Shown: positions 9,648 through 21,875, numbered from the stretch's first letter. The stretch: 64,000 nt of DNA from Corylus avellana (GCF_901000735.1 NC_081551.1:9256101-9320100), one strand, 5' to 3'. Notes: generated by a model from the sequence alone, not told the origin. Program-made: numbers and translations.

Positions 9648-10931
9648 TGATGAGTGCCAAATATTGTATATTTGGGCCCCTTAACTTATGTTTGTTAAGC
9701 TCTTAGTTGTGTTAATTTCTGATGTTTTTGGTTAGTTTTGGTGTTTTAGTGATTTGCAGGTTGTTAAGAGAGAAATGCGGCTTTAAGGTGATATTTGCAA
9801 CTCATTCCATTAATTCTGAGGCTTAAGACACTTCCTAGAGCATTGGCAGCAAATTGGGATCGAACGATGATTCGCACTCGACGAGTCCCACTAAAAAGGC
9901 CATATCTAGAGTTGTATAGCTTGGATTGAGGCGATCTTAGTGTCATTAGAAAGCTAACTCAAAGATCTACAAATCCATATTTCACAAGAGTAGGCTAATT
10001 TTGGATGAAAGTGCACTCGAGCGCACATTTAGTGCTATTGAGCGCACTCGCGCCCTATGCAGAAGCAAATTTGTTGCACGAGTGCGATCGAGCGCACTCG
10101 GCCGACCTAGCAGCGCTAAAACCCTAAAATTAGCTTATAAATATCATTCTTTTCCATTGTGAATTTATGGAGATGCACTGGGGGCGCCGTTCTTGGTCGT
10201 TTTTCGTGTTTTCTGGGTTTTTGTAGCATGGAACTCGAATTATTTTGTAAGTTTTTAATTTTAATGAAGTAATTTAGTTTCTTTATGATTTCTTTTGTCA
10301 TGAGAGGCTAAATCTTCAACTAAGGTTGAGGATGAAGCCTCACCATTGATTAGTTTTATGTTTTCATGTTTTGTTCATACAATTCTGACCTTAATGTAAT
10401 GTATGTCCATTTCAATTCAATTATGTGACAAAATTGTGTTTGATTGTGCTGAAGTTGGATATTCATTGTGTTTCATCCGACAGATACTGTGCATCTTTTG
10501 ATTTGCTTTGGATATCCATTGTCTTTTGAGCAAAGCATGGATACATTGGATCTTTTGAACTAAATTGGATATGCATTGTTATTTGTAAAATGGATGGATT
10601 CATTGAATCTTTCAATAGGAACAATAGAACATGCATAGGTTTTAATTGTTTGTCGGATGTATGAACAAACACATGAGAATGTATGCTTTAATTTGGTGAG
10701 GTGGATTCTGAAAACCTTAGTGCCGTTTTTATCTTTCAATTATTTCATTTTGTTTCAGTTTTTGTTTTCAATTTCAAATGCACGGCAAACTTCGGAACTA
10801 GGTTAAAATAGGATTAGTTTAGATAAGAATTAGTTTTTATGACACAATTCCTTGTGGATCGACCTCGCACTTGCACAAGCTGTACTGCACACGACTCGTG
10901 CACTTGCGAGTACAATTAAATTTGTACATCA
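9648..10931 (+). repeat. element A 3' LTR (also 5' LTR of the following stub)
   Basis: 1284 bp, same ends as the 5' LTR and colinear with it along its whole length. TATAAATAT lies at about 10136-10144, with the CG-rich motif cluster upstream at 10014-10110. It is unusual in being followed by another primer-binding site and leader, so it is the middle LTR of an LTR-interior-LTR-interior array. Confidence 0.9.
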
Positions 10932-11325
10932 AATTTTGGCGCCGTTGCCAGGGAGTTGTCTGTTTTTGTGAAAATTGATTTTTGTTTAAATTGATTTTAT
11001 TTTTCTACTAGTTATTTTCTTTTTACAATTTGTTTCTTTTATTTTTCATTTACTTTATCTTTATTTGCTTCTGTTTACAGTTACTAAAAAAAAAAAAAAG
11101 AGAAAAAGTTGTGTTTTTTTGTTTCTGTCGCAGTTTTGTCGGAGGAACTAGTCCCTGCCAATGCGCTCGATCGCACATCACCTACGCTCGAGCGCATTCG
11201 AGCCTAACGCAGCAAGCATCCTGCGTGGCAGTGATCAACGCTTCCGCAAGTGCACGTGAGCACACACCCTGCGCCCATCTACGCTCGATCGTACATTACT
11301 TGCGCTCAAGCGCACCTCTGCAAAC
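10932..11325 (+). mobile_element. second interior stub of element A family (leader only)
   Basis: Directly after the right LTR comes TTGGCGCCGTTGCCAGGGA and a leader colinear with 6362-6750, including the CG-rich motif cluster (about 11165-11320). It stops where the chromovirus LTR begins, near 11325. This is the arrangement left by unequal recombination between two tandem copies, or by insertion of one copy into another followed by deletion. No third LTR is seen. Confidence 0.7.
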
Positions 11326-11663
11326 TGGCGGAAAATTCTGAAAAGGTGCGAGTGCTCGTCTGTTCCAATGTCGAGCACTTGTGTACTGTTTATCTAGGGG
11401 TTTTTGAGTTGCAAGTGACATACGCGGGCAAAAATTAGTGGTCAACAAAAAGTCAATGAGCTCTTGGCCTAGTTCCCACACAAGCGCTCGTGTACTGTTG
11501 CCAGGTGAGTGCTCGTGTGGTCCCCCATGGGAGTGTTCATGTACTGTAGCTCTGAAACTCAAAAATTCCAAAAATTTCCCTCCAAGTGTCTCTAGTGACC
11601 CGAAGTCCAATTAGTCCTCTAATCAAGCCGTTTTAAGCCTAATTAATTATTTGGGTGACTACA
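11326..11663 (-). repeat. chromovirus H 3' LTR, truncated
   Basis: On the minus strand the LTR begins TGTAGTCACCCAAATAATT at 11663, directly after the polypurine tract TAAAGAGGAGAGAA (11664-11677) and the preceding TTTCGAGAATGAATTTTT, the usual junction of Tekay/Del-type chromoviruses. Its far end is cut by the element A stub at about 11325. Inside are five degenerate copies of GAGTGCTCGTGTACTGT (about 11348, 11370, 11482, 11505, 11529). Confidence 0.75.
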
Positions 11664-11677
11664 TTCTCTCCTCTTTA

Positions 11678-12516
11678 TAAAAAATTCATTCTCGAAATTT
11701 CAGGATAAAAATACCAAAAGAACAGTACTTAAAAGGGGTGAAAAGTTACCTTTTGTTCGTAGTATCATTGGTATCGTGCTCAGTAGGTTCTTGGGCTATC
11801 TCCTCCCTCTCCCCAACTGGCACTTCTCCATCCTCGAATAATTGTGGAAAATCATCTCGCAAATTGTCTAGGGCATCGTACTTGATGTTGCCTACACTAT
11901 ACCAGTCCTTATCAATCTTGACACCTAAGTCGATCAACTCCCATAAAGAATAGTTCCAAATGTAATCTTGATCGATTGGTATTGGTGCCATAATCTTGTA
12001 GAGGAAAGCAAACTCTTTCTTAGTCAACTATTCCACTACCCAAAATGGAAATAAGTATATTATCCAAGTATAATATTTTAAGAAAAGAGTTATACAAATC
12101 AAGTCTCAAACAAATGCGGATAACAATTCCGCATGTCTTGCTCCGCCTTCAATGATGCTTCCTCGACACCATGGTTACTCCACAGCACCTTAACAATAGA
12201 GATCGTCTTGGTACATAGCACTTGCTCCTTTCAATCAATGATCTTCACCAGCTCCTCGACTTATGCCAATCCTTCTAGGATCCCTAATGGCTTGTATTCC
12301 ACTACGACGTCCAGATTAGCGATGTACTTCCTTAACATCGAGACATGAAAAACATCATATGTCTCTACTAAATCTAGGGGTAAGGCAACTCTATATGCCA
12401 GTCTCGCCACCCTCTGAGTGATCTCGAAAGGTCCAATAAAACAGTGGCTGAGCTTCCCCTTATTGCCAAAATGCATCACTCCCCTCATAGGAGATATCTT
12501 GAAAAATACACGATAT
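11678..12516 (-). pseudogene. chromovirus H integrase C-terminus and chromodomain
   Basis: Minus-strand end of a Ty3/gypsy chromovirus pol. From 12511 it reads RVFFKISPMRGVMHFGNKGK and then LSHCFIGPFEI, the GPF/Y module of the integrase C-terminus, continuing to VFHVSMLRKYI (about 12350). The chromodomain follows as TKTISIVKVLWSNHGVEEAS and EQDMRNCYPHLF, ending at a TGA at 12099-12101. Chromodomains of this group steer integration toward heterochromatin. The remaining 420 bases to the polypurine tract are a 3' tail with one 93-codon frame (12027-11746) of no recognised family. The upstream part of the same integrase is at 16403-17224, beyond solo LTR C. Confidence 0.85.
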
Positions 12517-15202
12517 TGTTATGTTCTAAATTATTCATATTTTAGCCCCTTAATTTACATTTGTTAATTTCTTAGTTTTGTTAGTTTGTGCAATTTTACT
12601 TTTTATGTTTTATGTCCTTTTATAGGTTTTTGAGGAAAATGAAGCAATTCTGGGAGTATCAGGCTTAAAAGACAAAATTGGGAAAAGCTAGAAGTTTTGG
12701 ACCAAGAGCAAAGTATTCAGGCAGTGCGCTCGAGTGCACATTACCTAGCATCGATCATAGGAGTGTCATCAAGTGCAAAACCCCTGAGATCAAGCACACT
12801 CAGGCACAGGAGAAATTTTAGACACGCGGCAAGACTCATTTTTCTTCCCAAACTTGGATTTCCAAGTCCTAGTTGTAATAGGACCTAGACCTCCGAATTT
12901 TCTAGGATTACTAGGGCTTCTAGGACTCTCCTAAGCCCTATGAATACCTCTTAGCCTCACAATTACACACAACTTTAGAGAGGAGAATTTGGAGGCTACT
13001 TCCAGAAGCTTTTCGGTTTTTTCTTTCCCTTTTATTTTTTTCAGTCTTTATTTTAATTATGTGTAACTAATTCTTAGTTAGGGGCTAGATTAAAGCCCTA
13101 AACATGTCTTTTTAGGATTTCAATATTGGCACCTTTGTTACAATCATATTTTGTGATATTTAACTTGATTATTTTTTGTTTAATTGAATTCCTCATATGA
13201 ATGTGCTTGATCAACATATGCATGTGGTATGGATTAGTTATTTAAGTCAATTTGGATGATCGAGTCCTAGGCTTAATAAAGTGACAAAAGAATCTCCTCA
13301 CGAGTTCATGAAGTAATCAACATGGGGAACATATTGTGCCAAATAGCTACCTAAATTAATAGGCAAATACTTGGTACGTTTTGCTTGCAAGTGCACAAGA
13401 TCAAACGATAGTATAGCAGGCAAATACGAGATCATTCCCGCGAGGATTGGTAAATTATGTTTAGAAGTAATTTCCTATTTAATTAACAGATAAAATTCAA
13501 TTGTCACGATTAAATTAAAATAAAGAAATAAAATAAAAGATAAACTAAAACTAAAAAGGATTAGGGTTTTGATATTCACCACTAATTAGCCTAATTAAGA
13601 TAACAATATGCCAATGCGCCAATTATACCGGTATATTTAATGTTTGCCAACCTAAGGGTATGAGTGTGTACTTCTTAAGCTATTGATCTCCCTAAGCAAC
13701 GAATCAGGCATGAGTGTCTACTCTAATTTTTTTTTTTCTTAAAGGATTTACCATGGGTGTCTACTAAGTTGTTCTTTAAGAAAGCATAAATATATGAAAA
13801 TCGACAAACACATGAGGCCTAGGGCATGGGTGTCTACTCCCAGTTCCCCATGTTGATTAACCCAAGAACCTGGTGAGGATTTCTTTTGTTACTCTTATTA
13901 AACCCAGGACTCGATCATCCAAATTGATTTAATTAACTAGTCTATACCACATACATATGTTGATCAGGCAAACATATATGAGGAATTCAAGATAACAGGA
14001 ATTAATCAAGTTAAATACACTAAAATATAATTGTAGCAAATGCGCAAATATTGAAATCATAAATAGACATGATTAGGGCTTCAATCTACCCCTAATTAAA
14101 ATATAAACTACATAACAAAAATAAAAGGTGGAATAGAAGAAAAATCAAAACTCCTTTTGATCTAGCCTTTAGTTCCTTTCCAAAGCTTGTGCCTCTTTCT
14201 CCACACCTTTTTCCTAGAAGCTAAGAGGTCTATTTATAGGCCTTTAGAAGTCCTTGTTGCACTAGTAAACCTAGAAAATTCGTAGGGTTTAGTCCTATTA
14301 CAAGTGGGACTTGGAATACCCTAATATGGAAGGAAAGAGCATTCTGGCCGCAGCTTATGTTCTCCAGCACACGGATGTGCTCGATCTCAGCCTGTGTGCG
14401 CTAGATCGCAGGACTATGATCGATTTCTGGTATTGGGCGCTCGATCACAGGTGCGATCGAGGATGCTGCTTGTGCGCACGAGCGCATGCCTTGCGCTTGT
14501 CTGATCCTTTTGCTTGTAGTGTGCTCGATCGTACTACCAGAGCCTCCAGCTTTTCCCAAATTTGCTCTTTAAGCTCAATACTTCTAGGTTTTCTTCTTTT
14601 TCTTCCAACGGCCTACAAAGACATAGAAAATACAGAAAAGGAATAAAATGGCATAAACTAACAATACTAAGGAATTAACACATATAAGTTTATATGCTAA
14701 AATATGAATATTTTGGCACTTAACACACCCCCAAACTTACATATTGCTAGTCCCTTAGCAATACAATACTAAAAATTAAATGGAAAAACAGAAAACAAAA
14801 AGATAAATCCCTCTTTCGTGGGATACACGATTGCATTTAGCATATGCAACAAGCCTTTTAAACCCCTAGGAATTTCCTAGACGACGAGTGAAGTCTCGTG
14901 AGGGTTTTCCAGAAATGTTACCCACAAACATCATGCAAGAGTTCATGTTATTCAAAAATTACGGTATTACTCAAAACCATGATTCTTATTCATTAGCAAG
15001 CTTAAAAAGATAAACTCCATATTCACAATGAATTGGAATTTTAAAATTTATTCACTTACAAAAGACATGCTAGGGCATCACAAGTTCAAAACAGTGTAAA
15101 GTGAACTAGCACATAAAAATGAAGGTTCTAATTATTTCCAATGTGCAATGTCTCAATATCTTAAAGTTCACTGAAATCCCTATTAGAATGAACAACAATG
15201 AC

Positions 15203-15241
<39 letters not shown>

Positions 15242-15810
15242 CCTTCTTCGTTAGGTTGTGCAATGTTTGGTTCCTTTAAGCTTTCTAATTGACCCATGTA
15301 ACGAGTGTTAAGTCAATGACTCCCAAACCAGATGGTTTTAGGGCATTAGGTGCAGAGACACCCCTAGGACTTATTAACTCGAGTAAAAAAGGCTACGAAA
15401 CCAAACTAACCATGACATTAACTAAATCAAAATTCTTCACATTTTGACATGAACACTCAATGCTTTAAGGCAAGAGGTCCAGTTACTTAGTGAAAAGCTT
15501 ATTAATGATCAATTTTTTTCATTTCTTTTTATCACATAAATATATGCCAAAGTATCCATCTAATAGATCATCTAGTTTCACCCAAGACATAGAAACACAC
15601 ACATCAGACTTCATGTTATACCCCACAAATTATGTACTAATGTATTTGTGTAAGATCAGATCCAACATGTGAATTCTCAACTGCCTAAAGCAAGTAACCA
15701 AACTGAAAAAATTTGATCATCAGATTATGTATTCAAAATTTTAAGCTCACCAATGAAATCAAATCACAATTCTTAAGATCAACCAAAATTTTAAGACAAA
15801 CATGAACATG

Positions 15811-15841
<31 letters not shown>

Positions 15842-16397
15842 CTAAGGAATTAACACATATAAGTTTAAGGGCTAAAATATAAATATTTTGGCACTTAACA
15901 GACCGGGAGTAGACACCCATGCCCTAGGCTTCATGTGTTTGTCGATTTCCATAGATTTATGCTTTCTTAGAGAACAACTTAGTCGACACCCATGCTAAAT
16001 CCTTTGAGAAAGAAAAGAATTAAAGTGGACACTTATGCCTAATTCGTTGCTTAGGGAGATCAATAGCTTAAGAAGTAGACACCCATACCCTTAAGTTGGC
16101 AAACATTAAATATACCGGTATGATTGGCGCATTTGCATATTGTTATCTTAATTAGTCTGATTAGTGGTGGATATCGAATCCCTAATGCTTTTCATTCATC
16201 TCTATTTCTTTTTCATAATATCAATTTCGTGACAAGTTGGTATTTTAATTTAGAAAATAAATTCTAAGCAAAATCATCAATCGCCGTGGGAATGATCTCA
16301 TACTTGCACCCTATACTATTGTTTTGATCTTGTGCATTTGCGAGTTAAAACGTATCGAATATTCACCTATTAATTTAGGTGGGTATTTCTCACAACA
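12517..16397 (+). mobile_element. solo LTR C in the chromovirus integrase, carrying element D
   Basis: LTR ends TGTTATG (12517) and CACAACA (16397). With element D (13332-15900) removed the unit is about 1.3 kb, one LTR long, so it is a solo LTR. The integrase frame is continuous across the site once it is removed (FEVGY then RVFFKIS). The target copies are GATAT (12512-12516) and AATAC (16398-16402), each one transition from an inferred GATAC. A CG-rich motif cluster lies at 12722-12800, and four GTAGACACCCATGCC-like motifs lie at 15909, 15982, 16025 and 16075. Confidence 0.85.
13332..15900 (-). mobile_element. element D: deleted minus-strand LTR element inside solo LTR C
   Basis: A full LTR at 13332-14725 (1394 bp; inner end TTGGCACTTAACA) is followed by a polypurine tract (minus TAAGTTTGGGGGTG, 14726-14740), about 1.1 kb of 3' untranslated interior, and then only the terminal 63 bp of the other LTR (15838-15900). 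The primer-binding site, gag and pol are missing. Target copies are GAACA (13327-13331) and GACC (15901-15904), consistent with a decayed GAACC. Simple repeats: poly-T at about 15209-15241 and an AT run at 15812-15838. TATA box (minus) near 14228-14238, with CG-rich motifs upstream at 14377-14535. Confidence 0.8.
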
Positions 16398-16402
16398 AAT
16401 AC

Positions 16403-17224
16403 CCCACCTCGAACTCCAACGGACATCTCTAGTTATCTGCATAACTCTTCTGCCGACTCTAGGTCACACTCATCCTTTGTCTGATAGTGAGCACTTTGTC
16501 GCAAGTATCTTGAGTTAGTTCAAGCCCCAATGTCTGTCTCTCACCGACGTTGTCCCAATACAAGGGAGATTGATACTTAAATCCATAAAGTGCTTCATAT
16601 GGTGGCATTTCAATAGTCGCCTGGTAGCTATTGTTATAGGCGAACTCAATCAAAGGTAGGTACTGAATCCAACTACCTTTGAAGTTCAATACGCAAGCCC
16701 ATAACATGTCCTCCAGGATTTGGTTAGTCTGCTCTGACTGACCATCCATCTATGGGTGAAAAGCGGTACCAAACTTTAGCTCCATCCCCATCTCTTTTTG
16801 CAAACTCTGCCACAATCTCGAAGTAAATCGGGAGTCTCTGTCCGAAACAATTGCCAATGGTACCCTATGTAGCCGAACTATATTCTGGACAGATAGCCTT
16901 GCCAACTTCTCCATCGGGTCCTTAACCTTCATAGGAATGAAGTGAGCACTCTTTGTGAGATGATCGACGACTACCCAAATGGAATTTTCTCTAGTGGGCA
17001 TCTTGGGTAACCTCAAAATGAAGTCCATTTCAATCTCGTCCCACTTCCACTTAGGTACAAGCAATGGCTTGAGTGTTCCTGCCGGTCACTGATGTTCTAC
17101 CCTCACTTGTTGGTAGGTTGGACATTGCTCCACGTGCTTCGCAATGTCCCACTTCATATTTTTCCACCAATATGACTCCTTTACGTCTTTGTACATCTTA
17201 GTACTTTCGGGATGTAGAGTGTAC
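16403..17224 (-). pseudogene. chromovirus H integrase core
   Basis: Minus-strand integrase. The zinc-binding segment (about 17224-17080) reads HPESTKMYKDVKESYWWKNM and then CPTYQQVRVEHQ. The catalytic core shows the three acidic positions: MDF in EIEMDFILRLPKMP, SDRDSRFTS, and QSEQTNQILEDML. One TAG at 16750-16752 replaces the usual Gln before the DGQSE segment, and a frameshift near 16460 precedes the C-terminal part (PLEFEVGY). This protein would insert the cDNA into the genome. It is split by element B on its N-terminal side and by solo LTR C on its C-terminal side. Confidence 0.88.
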
Positions 17225-18388
17225 TATTGTGAATTTTAATGATACTCGTAAGTGCACGAGTCGTTTGCAATATAGCTTTTGCAAGTGCGAGGTCGAATCC
17301 ACAGGGAATTGTGTTTTTGACAAACAAATTATATCTAAATTAATTAAATCCTAACCTAGTTCCAAATGATTTTTGATTTTTGAAAATAAACAAACATAAA
17401 CTAAATAAAATAAAAATAATCAAAAGATAAAGTACTAAAGTTGTGGAATCCACACTCACCAAGTCGGAACAACACATTCCATGTTCATCAATAAAATCTG
17501 AAGTTCTCACAAATAAAATCCTATTTATGCCCTGCTATGCTTCACAAATTAATTAAATCATCTAATGTATCCATTCGTTACACAAATCACAAAAGATATC
17601 TGGATTAAACCAAATCATCAATTGTATCCGTAAGACAAATCACAAAAGATATCCAATTTTATTTTAATAAAGATCTACACAAACAATTAAATGAAACTCT
17701 CCTAAATCGTCACATGTATCTGGGAATGACAATAGATATCCAAGAGTAATCTCAATAATTGAATTAAATTTAAACAATTGAAACCTTGAAAACGCATAAA
17801 ATCAGATAATATTGACTTACATGAAAGTGTATTGTTCTTCATCGATAGGAATTCATCATCAACCTTAGTTGAGAATTTAGTTCCACATCATTATTGAAAA
17901 TATAAAACCTAAAACTAAACTAAAAGGGAGAAAAACTGTAAAATTTCAGACTTGGTCTCTAGCCTCATTTTCTTGAGGCTTAGCAGTCTTTTTATAGGGG
18001 TTTCTAGGGTCTAAAACCCTAAAAACGGCGTTAGGGCATATCTGGCAGACGAGTGCACTCGAGCGCATGGCTAGTGCGCTCGATCGTGCTCGGGCATGTA
18101 ACTTCTCTTACGGCGCAGCACTTTGGTGCTTGCGGCTCGCTGGTGGGCGTGGGTGTGCTCAAGCGCAACCCAGCTGGAATCGAGTGCAGGATGGTGAGCT
18201 CGATCCTACTTTGATGGTACTTTTTTGAGCTTTCTTCCAAACTCCGTATTTTTTACTTTAAAGGTGCAGTTTTCCCTTAACAACCTACAAAACACTAAAA
18301 TATGAAAACTAACACGAAACATAATACATCTAAAGGATTAACAAGTGTAAATTAAGGGGTTCAAATATACAATATTTGGCACTCATCA
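17225..18388 (-). repeat. element B 3' LTR
   Basis: 1164 bp. The outer end reads TATTGTGA in place of TGTTGTGA, a single transition. On the minus strand CCTATAAAAAG, the TATA box, lies at about 17985-17997. The CG-rich motif cluster (AGTGCACTCGAGCGCATGGC and others) is upstream of it at 18045-18215. GGATAC/GGATAT repeats follow at about 17560-17740. Confidence 0.85.
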
Positions 18389-18892
18389 AATACCTCCAAA
18401 CTTACATTTTGCTAGTCCCTTAGCAAAACAAAACAAACTAAAAGCAAGAAACATAAATATGCTATTGTGAGAGATGATTGCATTTAGCACATGCAACAAG
18501 CCTTTTAAACTCCTAGGCATCCCTAGTGGATGAGTGAAGTCTCGTGAGGGCTTAAAATAAATGGTACTCACAAACATTGTTAGTGCTATGTTATTGAAAA
18601 TAATGAAATTTCACAAAAACTATGGTTCTCATTCATAAGCAAGCTTAAAAAGATAAACATCATCATCACATTCATTAGGGCATCCAAAATTAAAGAACTC
18701 ATAACTGGACAATTGAGACAACACATGCTTCAATAAGTGCAAAGTGAGATTAACACACAATCATGAGGCTTCAATTTACTCAATGTTTTGTTACCTCAAA
18801 ATTCATAAGAATTCTATCAGATGAAGACAACCAAGGCTTAAGTGAAGATATGCATTTTTTTTTCTTTATGTAGGTTGTGCTATGCTTAGGCT

Positions 18893-19605
18893 ATAAACCG
18901 AAAAAATTTCTCCACAGTAGTTGGGTTGCTCCAAATTCTGTTTTGAATGCTACCCATAAGAATACAACTTCTTTTTTGGGATACCCATTGGTTAAATTGG
19001 TAGATATTGAATAATTTTTGGTTGATTTATGGTGGGTCTTTGTTTTATATAGCCGATTAGGGTGTTCTATTCGCTCTTGCTGAAGCAAATGTGGCAAGGT
19101 TGAAGCTGAAAGTTGTAGAACTCCACCATCTGGGTTTGGATTTAATAATTTTTTGCTCTTACCATATTCCAAGTTCAATTTTTTACGTTTACCATATTTG
19201 CTCTTACCGTATTCCAAGTTCAATTAATTTTTCTTTTTCAATTAAATTTTGATTTGCTACTGCATGGGTTTGGGTTTGGGTTTGGAATCTGATTTTCAAA
19301 TTTATTTCCGGATTTTTTTTTTCAAATAATATCATGATATTATTTGAAGAAAAAATTTCAGAAATAAATTTGAAAAAAAAATTATTATTATTTTTATTAA
19401 TTTTTTATACTTTAGTAACGTGTCAAGCTTGACACGTTACTAAACTTTGATAACGTGTCAGTTTTTGACACATTACTAAACATTTAGTAACGTGTCAATA
19501 TCTAAATTAGTAACACGCTACACACGTTACTAACATTTAGTAATGTGTCAAGCCTATTGACACGTTACTAAAGTGTTATTACTAATCAAAAGGTTTTTTG
19601 TAGTG
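18893..19605 (-). mobile_element. CACTA-like DNA transposon remnant
   Basis: The right edge, read on the minus strand, is CACTACAAAAAACC, the En/Spm (CACTA) terminal inverted repeat. Next to it lie many copies of TTAGTAACGTGTCA in both orientations, including a perfect 34-bp palindrome at 19411-19444, as expected for CACTA subterminal repeats. A second hairpin (19296-19373) has a perfect 24-bp AT-rich core at 19324-19347. The left terminal repeat is not visible and about 100 bases of element B are missing at the junction, so the copy is probably deleted at that end. No transposase. Confidence 0.65.
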
Positions 19606-20156
19606 TAATGACTCAAGTCAAAAAGGCTAAGAAGTCAAACTAGCCATAAAATCAACCATGCCCAAACACACAATTTAATTTGAATTTCATGCCTCATAGA
19701 CTATATGCTAATATGCTCGTGATAATCAACTCAAAACAAGTGAAGTCTCTCTAGCCCAAAAATGAGTCGAAAGGCTCACATTCCTATTGACATGATGATA
19801 TGTTTAAAATATTAAGCCAGCCAATGAAAATCAAACCATAGTTACAGCTTAACTCATACTTAACAACAACATAGCAATTTTTTTTTAGACAAATAAAAGC
19901 AAACAAATAAAAAACAAACAAACAGACAGTGTAAATACCCCCAAACTTGAATTACACATTGTCCTCAATGTGTAGTAAAGAAATACATTACCAGAAGTAC
20001 GGAATATCAAGGTGTGAAAAAGGCTAGGGCGTCCCCCAAACTTGAACACCAAAACACCTGTCAACAAAACTAATAGCAATATTTTCTCACAGAGACAAAC
20101 ATCGAAAGATTAATTGCTGTCAGAAACAAAAAATAAAATGACAAGAGAAAAAGAAC

Positions 20157-21211
20157 TCATAAATGAAGTGCGGAAAATAAAAGAGAAAAAATACGGTACT
20201 TTCCACGATCATTTGGATGTCCAACCAACCCCTTCCACCATTTCTTCTTGAAAACTTCATAGGACTTAGGAAGAATGTTCCGCCATCTTAGGTAGCCAAC
20301 TTTCTTGCTTAGACAGATTTTCTTAAGAAGAAGATTCCTAGATTTTCGCGCTTGTTTGCATAAATCCTTGAGAGTTTTGGCATACGATGGCTCTTTGAGA
20401 CATTGAGGAGCTGAAGCTTGTGGTTCATGTTGTGTCTCAAGAGGGATTGTGATGAAGGAATGAGCTTTAGTACTCATTTCCTTGTCATTGGAGTTGATGG
20501 GGGCTCAGTTTGCTCATCTTCTTCTTCCTCCTTGTTGTTCTCTACAATTTCTTCACTCCCAAATGTGGTGGTAGCTTGGACTTGTTCATGATAAGAATAA
20601 CTGGAATCATCCTCATCAATCATGTAGTGCCCTCTAGCCATCAACTGACTTCGAAGATCTTCTTCCTCTATTTTGTTACATTTAGCAACTAGATAACCGA
20701 TCTATCCTTCCAACTTTACAATTGCTTCAGTGTTTGCAATAGAGGCATCTTTGATCTCTTGAATTGATTGGTTGAATGGTTGCATGACCTGGTTAATTGT
20801 TTCCAGGAACCTTTGAAGGTGTCTTCCAGTGATAATTCTTGTGGAGTATAACTGCAGGAGGAAGGAATGGAAGATGGATTATCAAACTGCGGATATTTAG
20901 GATGGTGCAGTTCATGAGATTGGGGAGCATAATTTCTTGTAGCATGAGCTTGCCACGAGAAATCAGAATGGTTGCTCCAGTCCGGGGTGTAAAAATTGGA
21001 GTTTGATTCAAACCTGGAGTTGGAGAACTTGGTGTTCATTTGCTAATATGAAAAATTGGAAAATTGCCTCGAGGATGGACAATTACAAGAACTATGATAA
21101 GGATTTGAGCAGTATGAACATGGTTGATGTGGGTAAATTGTGAGAGTAGTTGGTAGGAGCTGGTGTCCTACAACTAGGAGAAGCATCAAAATTACCAAAC
21201 TGAAAATTCAT
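20157..21211 (-). pseudogene. gag-derived reading frame of element B
   Basis: Minus-strand counterpart of the frame at 6980-8346. Start ATG at 21211-21209 (MNFQFGNF). Recognisable blocks: NFYTPDWSNHSDFSWQ (about 20990-20930), HELHHPKYPQF, MIDEDDSS (about 20620), LKEPSYAKTLKDLCKQ (about 20395-20350) and KKWWKGLVGHPND (about 20240-20205). It lacks roughly 250 bases present in A (the LEDPLGKCFAQF segment) and has a frameshift near 20800. Both copies carry a TAG at the same codon, after the LEG of A and the LEG of B (minus GGAAGGATAG, near 20708). Confidence 0.65.
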
Positions 21212-21852
21212 GCTTCACCCTCACTCTTTAGCATGCAAATATCCCACATGAAACAGTAACCAATATATATATATATATATTTAAAGAAATAAAATAAACA
21301 AAAATAAGTATTATAATACCAAAAATTAAAAATAGAACTCAAAACTCACAAAACAGACCAAAAATAAATTTGGTACTGATCCGTCTTAGTGCAGTCTGTG
21401 GAGGTGCGCTTGAGTGTAGAAGGGACGGGATCGAGCGTAGTTATGCTGACCCGTCAATGATGCTGCCTTGAGCGCTAATGCGCTTGAGCTAATGCATGAA
21501 GATGTCAGGTGCAAGCACGCTCAACTGGGCCAGATCCTGCCTTGGTAGTGCAGTGCTAGATCGCACTTGCGTTGTGTGCAGAGGTAGATGCGATCCGAAA
21601 CTGCTGCTTTCTAGACAAGTGCGCTCAACCTCACTGACATGCGCACGAGCGGATGCTGTAGGGCTGGTTCGGAAAAGCTGCAAAACAGAAAAAAAAAAAA
21701 AATCAAACAAAAAAAAAAGAAACATCTTTTATTATTATTATTATTATTAGAATGAAAATAAAAGAAAAAACTAGCAAAATTTAAATCCTAATTATAACTA
21801 GTAGAAAGATAAAATCAATTTGGACATAAATTGAATTCAAAAAGCAATCAAT

Positions 21853-21869
21853 TCCCTGGCAATGGCGCC
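21853..21869 (-). promoter_or_regulatory. element B primer-binding site (tRNA-Asp type)
   Basis: On the minus strand TGGCGCCATTGCCAGGG, six bases inside the LTR at 21876. It differs by two transitions from the tRNA-Asp complement. It fixes 21876-23036 as the 5' LTR of a minus-strand element. Confidence 0.85.
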
Positions 21870-21875
21870 AAAAAC

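Larger units (their letters stand above)
5075..10931 (+). mobile_element. element A: non-autonomous Athila-related LTR element (TR-GAG/LARD-like)
   Basis: Two direct LTRs (5075-6361 and 9648-10931) of nearly equal length with TGATGAGTGCC...TACATCA ends, a tRNA-Asp-type primer-binding site and a polypurine-like tract. The interior (3.3 kb) holds a leader, one gag-related frame and a 3' untranslated region; there is no protease, reverse transcriptase or integrase. It would need proteins from a full Athila-like element. Element B (17225-23036) is a second copy of the same family on the other strand. Left flank GCCAC has no matching right copy, because the right LTR runs into a second interior stub at 10932. 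Confidence 0.85.

Noticed and set aside
11746..12027. 93-codon minus-strand frame as a separate gene
   Set aside because: It lies in the chromovirus 3' tail after the pol stop at 12099, matches no family I know, and has no support as a gene.
19264..19288. Telomere-like GGGTTTGGGTTTGGG run
   Set aside because: The unit is TTTGGG in only about three copies, not the plant TTTAGGG repeat.
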